Of a stretch of 64,000 bases of DNA, positions 57,313 to 64,000 are shown one piece after another (position 1 is the first letter of the stretch; each line of letters opens with the position of its first letter). Under the pieces are notes generated by a model. That model searched no databases, was not told the DNA's origin, and saw only the letters and a list, made by a program, of their open reading frames with translations. The stretch is from Kappaphycus alvarezii (Eukaryota > Rhodophyta > Florideophyceae > Gigartinales > Solieriaceae): contig NADL03000092.1 of the NCBI GenBank assembly GCA_002205965.3, forward strand, positions 1-64,000. The letters run 5' to 3'. The position numbers and the translations under genes are program-made.

Positions 57313-58351
57313 ATGTCCACCAAACCCGCGGTCGCCGTCTCCGGCATCACGGGCTTTATCGGCGCCCAAGTCGCCTCCGCGCTTCTCACTCGCGGCTACA
57401 CCGTGCACGGCACAGTCCGCCGCAACACCCCCGACCGCCTCACCCACCTCACCACCCATCCCCAACGCCTCCAACCTCCACGTCTTCGAGGCAGACCTCA
57501 ACACCCCCGGCTCGTTCGACCAATCCCTCCAAACCTGCAAGTACGCCATCCATATCGCCTCCCCCTTTGCCACCGACGTCAAGCATCCGCAAACTCAGCT
57601 TGTCGACCCGGCTATTCAAGGCACCCTCTCGTTTTTGAACAGTTGTAAAAAGGCTGCGGTTTCTAAAGTCGTGCTTACGAGCTCTATTGCTGCAGTGTCG
57701 GATGCAGGCGCGCATGGTGAAACTGTGGATGAGTCGGACTGGAATCAACACTCGTCGTTGAAGCGATTGCCGTATTATTATTCAAAGGTGTGTGCAGAGC
57801 GTGCTGCCTGGGACTTTGTCGAAAAGGAAGCCCCGGATCTTACCTTGGTTGTTATCAACCCGGTCCTTGTGTTTGGTCCCTCCATGGTCAAGTCGCTCAA
57901 TGAAAGCGCAAAGATTCTTGTCAGCACGGTTCAAGGCATGTTTGCAGGCATCATTGATCTTACTTTTACCACTGTCGATGTCAGGGATGTTGCAGAGGCC
58001 CATGTCCGCGCTATGGAGAATGATGACGCCGAGGGCAGGTATATTTGCGCCGCCGATTCTTTGCTCTCGCACCGTGAGATTACCCATATTGCAAATCAAG
58101 TGGGGTTCAAAGCACCGACTAGGGATCTCACGGGCGGGTTGATCTCGGCTGTAATGAAGGTCATGAGTTATGTTGTTCCTGGTGGTGATGGCGGAGCGTA
58201 TGTTAGGAATCATCTGGGGAATCCTGTCATCCCCAAAAACGAAAAGATTAAGAGGGATCTGGGCATTGAGTTTCGGGATCCCAAGGACACTGTTAGAGAG
58301 ACTTTAGAGGATTTGATTAAGCGTGACCACTTGAAAAAGCCAACGGCATAA
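57313..58351 (+). CDS. Dihydroflavonol-reductase-like extended SDR, copy 2, one frame break
   Basis: A tandem paralogue of 54735-55766, starting MSTKPAVAVSGITGFIGAQV. Near 57467-57471 it has CATCCCCAACGCC where copy 1 has CATCCCAACGCC, so one extra C shifts the frame. Reading resumes as NASNLHVFEADLNTPGSFD and is then clean to the stop. Catalytic elements are VLTSSIAAVSD and LPYYYSKVCAERAAW (YxxxK), and the C-terminal NHLGNPVIPKNEKIKRDLGI matches copy 1. Without the extra base it would encode 345 residues. The second half shows no decay, so a sequencing error or a very recent mutation fits better than an old pseudogene. The two copies differ mostly around the putative substrate region (residues 85-150 and 215-260). 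Confidence 0.8.
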
Positions 58352-58470
58352 CTCTGTGGCTTTCGCCGATTCGTCTCATAACAACTGACATGCGCTCGGA
58401 CGACCAAAACGCGACTGCTATTTGCGCAAAATAACAACGGGGACAGGCTGGTAAAAAAGGTTTCTACACT

Positions 58471-58773
58471 CTAGAGCTCAGGGGAGGCCGAGGGTGCTGC
58501 CGATAACTGTCGACTCTTTGCTGCATAAACACCGTACTTTTTTGTGCGCCTATGGACGTCTTTGTTATGCTTGATGGTGCGTGCTGATGTGGCCGCGAAA
58601 ACCTGGCCCGCTTCATTTCGATCATACACTACACGTAGACCATCTTGTCTAGCTAGAACCGCGCTAAACGCACTGAACACAAATGGAATTATAATTGTGA
58701 GTTGATTCGCCGTTTGTAACACGGTAATAGGGTTTTGTGTGTGACTTTCAGCGGGCATGCAAAATTGCTTCAT
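58471..58773 (-). CDS. Hypothetical 100-residue protein
   Basis: An intact frame with one N-terminal hydrophobic stretch (LTIIIPFVFSAFSAVLA) and a basic C-terminal half (TIKHNKDVHRRTKKYGVYAA). I recognise no family. In its favour are its position just 3' of the SDR gene on the opposite strand and GC content nearer the gene island than the transposon zone. Nothing else supports it. Confidence 0.3.
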   Translation of the reverse strand: MKQFCMPAESHTQNPITVLQTANQLTIIIPFVFSAFSAVLARQDGLRVVYDRNEAGQVFAATSARTIKHNKDVHRRTKKYGVYAAKSRQLSAAPSASPEL

Positions 58774-60632
58774 TGTTCTCTACTGCTTGAAGAATCCCTT
58801 TGAAGTCTGGAGTTGTCCTGTTGATGTAATTGTATTTGCGGAAAGGGTAAACGCATCTTTGTTTTCGGGATGTGGCTTTTATGACCGTCCCACTGGCCAG
58901 CGATCTGTTAGCGCAAGTAAAATTTTATCAAAGGATTTCTTTTCTACCCGTACCAGTGACTCGTCTTGCACGCACACAGCTGGAGATTGCTGTTGCGCGC
59001 CACGTCATAGGGAGAAGGAAAGCCAGTAAACAATGTGGGCGCAGAAATATTCTTTCATTTCCACCTTCTCCCCTCTACTTTGTAGTGCCCATGACCGTCG
59101 GTATATCTAATGTCACTCCTGCCAAGTCGCAACGTCCAGGTCAAGAACATAAAGAGCATTCTTCCTCTCATTACTTTGATTGAAGACGCTCCTACCTGTG
59201 CCCTATTCATTCGTCGAGCACCTATCACAACAAACTAGCCAGCTTCTCGGAAAAAAGTACTGAGATTACAGTCTCGATGCGGGTCCTTCCCAATATTGCC
59301 AGAAAACGGGGGCTAGGAAATGCCATCTTTCTTCAGATCCAATGGAGGTTATAAAACATACATAGGTCACTGTTGTCCCTTTGTGGTCCATGGAACCATT
59401 GCCATCAGAAAATTTAGGGGGCAGGGAGCCAAGACTTTGTGTTTAACAGTTGGTGGATAGGACCTCAAGCCATTCAGCAGTTGAATCAAGCAACTACTCT
59501 TCATCGAGGGATAGCTGCATTATGGCGTTCTCCATGTCGGTACTGTATTGTCGTCACGCTCGCGCCTACGGCTTCTTTTGGACCATAATTTACAAGTTCA
59601 CATTATCATTTTGCAGCGTCTTTGCAACTCACAACAGAGATTAACATTATTTAAATAGCAGGAATAATGATGTTGCTCCCCGGTCTCTACTCCGTGACTT
59701 TGAATTATTGTGGGTTTACAGTATGTATCAAACCACGTGCTTGTTCGACCGTTTCGTGCTGCCGCATTTTGAAATCGACTACAAATTGTTGATGGTCGCT
59801 TTATAAGAGACGAATTCAGGTTGCTTGATGGAAGCCAAGCGACACGTTGGGTTTCAAAGGGCATGGGGATGGGCCTGCAGTATTACCTGTGAACAAGACT
59901 AGTTTGCTTCCGCCCCATTTGAAAGCGTCTGCTATGGTCAATGTGAGGAAAAATAAATGCTTGGCAGGCCTATCATCAAACGGGGCAGATCATTTAGATT
60001 CTCGTGAAATAATTGAAAAGCTACTCATGCCTTCAAACTGCCCTCACCTATTTCGAAAGTGCTACCACCTGCGCTTCGTGACCCGCAAATTTGAAAGGGT
60101 TCCCCATCGCTGGCTAAAACGGCCTCCCATATGCCTTTTTATTGCAAACTTTCTGAACAGCATCTTTTTCATTTGCCCAATATCCTCAAACCTCTGCATA
60201 AAATAAGAAACTGTACTAGTCGCCTCCTCAATGAGCCTCTAAAAAGGCCCGGAGAACCCCGAAAATTTGGATAGGTAACCCCTAATAAGGCAAAGAAAAC
60301 TACACAAAAACGTCTTTAGGTGAGTCCATATTGTCACTTTGTACGCCCCCTGCGAATGAAGCGCTGCCTGAGGAAAGAAACAACGGCATTAATTAAACAA
60401 GAGCCAGCTCCATTACGCAATCCAGAGCCCTTGTCATGAGTTGAAACCTCTCCTGCAAATCTTGACAGTTGCACATTTTCTTTCATTACACTGGGCCACC
60501 TCATTTCATCAAGTCGAGATGTCCTGTCCAACAACTGCCATCCATCCTAACGAAACAGGCGCACCATAACCCTCATGATTGCATTGGCCAATTTGCCTAT
60601 TCGTCAGTTCACACTTGCACCCTCCCGCCTCC
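58774..60632. other. Intergenic, no recognised gene
   Basis: Frames at 58757-59029, 58872-59183 and 59847-60206 have no domain and no supporting context. Confidence 0.45.
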
Positions 60633-60640
60633 TATATAAG
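60633..60640 (+). promoter_or_regulatory. TATA box of the small secreted-protein gene
   Basis: TATATAAG lies 100 bp before the ATG. The leader between is short, rich in CAA/AAC, and ends in AAAAAATG. Confidence 0.65.
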
Positions 60641-60732
60641 CAACCTCCATCGCTGCTAAACCAGAAATTACCGCAACTCACAAGCAAACAAGTTCAATCA
60701 AATCTCTTAACATCCACAAACACATCTAAAAA

Positions 60733-60984
60733 ATGATTGCCAAGATTGCCACCGTCCTCGCCCTTGTTGGCGCCGCCGTCGCCGCCCCGGTCTCCCGTGC
60801 CTCCATCCAGGGTATCCTCAACTCTGGTGCCGGTTTCCAGAGCGATGGTACCACCACCGCTGGTGCCTCCGCTGACGCCGAGTCTGGCGTCGCCGCCGGC
60901 TCCCTTGAGGGTATTGGCTCCGTCCTCGGTCTCGCTGGTCCGGGTCTCGCCTCCGCCGCCGCCATCGCCTCCCCGTCTCTTTAA
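60733..60984 (+). CDS. Small secreted Ala/Gly/Ser-rich protein, paralogue 1
   Basis: This 83-residue protein has an N-terminal signal peptide (MIAKIATVLALVGAAVAAPV, likely cut near residue 18) and a ~65-residue mature chain with no cysteine. The chain contains ASIQGILNSGAGFQS, TTAGASADAESGVAAG, EGIGSVLGLAGPG and an Ala-rich end ASPSL. Nearly every codon ends in C or T (GCC, GTC, GGT, TCC), unlike its surroundings. With a clear TATA box and short leader, that points to high expression. It could be an extracellular-matrix or defence-type peptide, but the sequence does not decide. A full-length paralogue lies at 31561-31812. The family is not one I recognise. Confidence 0.75.
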   Translation: MIAKIATVLALVGAAVAAPVSRASIQGILNSGAGFQSDGTTTAGASADAESGVAAGSLEGIGSVLGLAGPGLASAAAIASPSL

Positions 60985-63900
60985 ATTTGTCATCGATATA
61001 GGCCCTCAACATGAAACCGCACGCCTGTCCTGTATATTGAAAACGTTTATATCTTCGTGAACTTTGGGTACTAGAGAGATGTGGACAATTGGACTTGTAC
61101 AGAAATTGTTTGAGAGTCTCCTCTCGTTAGATTCTCTGATTGTTTTCTGTCAGTAAATATTGTGGACAAAGGATATGTAAATGAGCCTGTACCTATCAAC
61201 CCGGCTTTCTTAATTCCAGCGAAGAGTAAAATGCAGTACTTGTTCCAAACCTTCGACGCAGCTACTGCCCATATCACGTAGGTCAAACAATACTTCCTCT
61301 TGGACGACGAAACAGGTAGGATAGTCCTAGTCGGGGCTATCCATTCTAACCAGCATTACAAGGCATCAATCGGATGATAAAAGGAGAGAAAAGAGCTAGT
61401 TCCACATCATTCCAGAGTAGTGCAGAGCAAGACCTTTTCGAGATTTTATCCAGCGATATTCATATCTATGTTCCTCGGTATAGACAGTAAGATATTGCTC
61501 ACCTAACAGGGCATCTCCGCGAAATATGTGAAAATGTTCAAAGTTGGCAATGGAAGTATCGATTCTTGGCAATACGGGTCCTCCAACATAGGCAAATGGA
61601 ATCGAAACAAACTGTTTCCAAATTCTAACGGGCAAGTCATAGTCAGAGCCGAATTCATGTGTCCTTCTTCAGATTAGTACAAAGATAATAAGAGCGCAGC
61701 ACCCAGGAAACTTCAACTTGCCCATTCTTGGGACAGCTATCTGTAAAGTCCTGCGAATTATGGTGTGCTGTATTCATCGAAGTCCTACTTTGTCCTCGAA
61801 ACTTCCCATAGGGGATTGAATGCCGTGATTATTTTCTAATTGACATCCAAGAAGATTTTACATTACGCAGTACCGTGCCTGTTAGCAGGACAAAAAAATT
61901 TACAGCGGCTGGTCCACAACACTTTCAATCCTCTTTACGGTCGATCCCTCTACTTCGCTTTACCGCATAACTTCCTAGTGCATCAACTTACTTTTCTTTC
62001 GCAGTAAACCACCCCACATTGTCCCCTCCGTAGTAAGCGAGAGAGAAAAAGAGTATATAATTTTTGCAACAGTTGAAGGAATGATTGATTCATTTGCATG
62101 GGCTTGGAAACTTTGTGTAGCACTGCAAGGATCTGACTTCAACCCTGAGCGTCTTTACAAATATGTGCAGCTTTATAATCATTTCAATAATTTCACATGC
62201 GCGCTTAGGGATGTTATTCATCAAACGTACTGCTGAAACTGACGTGAAAAATGTTTCATGTCGTAAAAGCCGAGTCGGAGGACAGCGGGAAGAATCAGAA
62301 TGCCTGTAGCTCGCATAGGATTCCCGAGCAACAAGGCCAATGCCTACGTCGGAAATCATAACCCTTGTGATAAATTGTCGGAGAATATTCCTCGTCCTCC
62401 ATTTACAGTAATATCTCCCGTGACCAAATCTGTGGCAGTTAGTACTCAGTCCCCTCTTTTCCTGACTGCAGCAAAGGGGAAATTTGATATTCAAGACAAG
62501 TCTATCGTGATGTTTTAAGAGTTACTTTTGACAATAGGCAAAGTGTTACTACTGTAACTGAATATTTATCACGAGATATTTCATGAGGATAACCTTCAAG
62601 CAAAGGAGGGTTGTCCAATACTACTACTTTTGCTCTGAGGAAGCATCGTGCTACTTTATCGAACCTACTCGATATCCGTCGCTACACAATACAGTTTTTT
62701 CGTAGTGGGCCGGGGGTTTCAGTACTGGTCTGGTTCCTAGAGTGAGCTGAAATGCTGGATCCACTCTGTGTAGATCCCTAAACTTGTACTTCAACGTGCA
62801 ATAGTTCAGGATTTAACAGCATTTGCTGCTATGGGTTCTGAGGACTGCCTCATTGTTTATATCAGTTTTCTGATGATAAAAAGGATTCAGAAAAGCATTT
62901 AAATCTTCCCTATTATCATTACCTTCTGTGATTGATTAGCCACTCAAATTTACAGCATTATCAATCCGCATTCAAGACACGGAACCGACAAGGTTGCAGC
63001 CCCGCAAAATGGCCGCGGCTTTTGAGTAGGCCTCTCGCTAAGAACCAAGAAAAATAAACTTTTTAGCATTATTCAAATCGTATGTACCAGTCTAGGCATT
63101 CTCAGCTTTACGTAATTTCTTAAACAAAGAAATTTAATATTGCAAATTCATAGGACTCCCATCCTCTACACTACTCGCAGAAACCAACCCCACTTATCCC
63201 CTGTAATGTACAGAATTTCGAGAAACATGGAAGATTTAAAACAATTACTGACGGGATACGACAGACGAAACTGTATTCTCATGGTTGAAAAGGAGCACCA
63301 ATACTGTAAATCTGCAAGGCCCAAAGCATAGAAACTGCAATGCCCAATGCATAGAATCTGAAAGGCCAAATGTATAGCGAAGCAACCACTAGCGCGAACG
63401 GTACATCCTCCATCCCTTGAGGTCCGGCCATCAACAAATTTGCAATTAGCCAATAAATTGTGAGGAATAGTGGGAACTGTCAGTATGTGCGGGGATGTGT
63501 ACAACTTGTCAAATTAAGTTACTACTGTTGTAGTAAGCCCTTTGAATCTTCCTGCATAGCCAATACTTCAAATATTGTCGCCCACAGTTGCATTATGCAG
63601 CAGCCTGCACTACTGTACTACAGAAGTGGAAATCTACAGCCGCGAGGCGCAATCGTATTCTCAACGCCCCGTATTTTCAACGAATCCTTATCTTTTTAGG
63701 CAGGCTTCGTATCGGTCTTGGACATTTTCTTCTTTAAATTCTTGAACTCTGTCCAGAGCGACACTTTTTTTTCCAAATCTTTCAATCAGGCTCGTCAAGT
63801 ACTACTCACACAACGATGAATTGCCCCTGCAAACACAGCTTTGCTCTTGGGTACCAACATATCTACAACTTTGTTGTCAACTACCGTACCAAGCTGCCCT

Positions 63901-64000
63901 AGAGTTAAATAGTGGTGTCGATCCATTACGTAAGATAAGCAGGGGTCATTAGGGACCAACCACAAAATAATGATAACAGACATATTAGCACCAGCGTGCA
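60985..64000. other. AT-rich right end, no recognised gene
   Basis: Only short frames occur on both strands (for example 62090-62494 and 63166-63504, minus), without domains or linkage. It looks like the transposon-derived tracts on the left, but no element could be named. Confidence 0.45.

Noticed and set aside
1..64000. CRISPR array, bacterial operon or prophage
   Set aside because: There are no regularly spaced identical repeats, no ribosome-binding-site-led gene strings and no phage genes. The content is eukaryotic throughout.

Overview
The window looks like nuclear DNA of a eukaryote with few introns, in which compact housekeeping genes sit among long, AT-rich tracts of decayed transposons. 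A red alga (florideophyte type) is my best guess. It rests on the intron-free gene island, the copia and PiggyBac-like element types, and a plant-like stand-alone Nup96. I am only moderately sure, and another microbial eukaryote such as an oomycete is possible. I found no bacterial operons, tRNA or rRNA genes, or CRISPR arrays.

Positions 1-45,600 are mostly transposon graveyard. They hold an unidentified decayed reading frame (2857-4533), a ~93-bp minisatellite (5042-5420), and Ty3/gypsy debris (10.9-12.8 kb) joined to an inverted repeat (12870-13735 and 14945-16050). Next come copia-like and LINE-like scraps (17.6-18.5 kb), a RecQ-like helicase fragment (20.5-20.8 kb) and a ~4.5-kb element with a DDE transposase-like protein, a PD-(D/E)XK nuclease and a zinc-binding tail (26.2-30.9 kb). 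A copia retrotransposon with both LTRs (33.4-38.7 kb), a second copia RT/RNase H fragment (40.0-41.0 kb) and a hAT element (42.1-44.1 kb) follow. Several short interspersed repeats tie these regions together. One small intact gene for a secreted peptide lies inside this zone (31561-31812).

Positions 45,900-58,400 form a GC-rich gene island. In order it holds a tail-anchored VAP/MSP-domain protein (+), a Nup96 nucleoporin with a remnant of the Nup98 autoproteolytic domain (-), a membrane-anchored GRDP/DUF1399 protein (+), a HOP/STI1 co-chaperone without TPR1 (-), and two tandem dihydroflavonol-reductase-like extended SDRs (+,+). Genes are convergent or divergent neighbours with short spacers. 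Four of the six are split by single-base frame disruptions, mostly in C or G runs. The protein signature continues on both sides of each break, so I read these chiefly as sequence errors, not dead genes.

From 58.4 to 64 kb there is one possible small gene and one clear one, the 83-residue secreted peptide at 60733-60984. It has a TATA box, a short leader and strong bias to C/T-ending codons. It is a full-length paralogue of the peptide at 31.6 kb. The pair shows purifying selection (30 of 57 identical residues use different codons, no indels), so this is a small secreted-protein family I cannot name and the most novel-looking gene content here.
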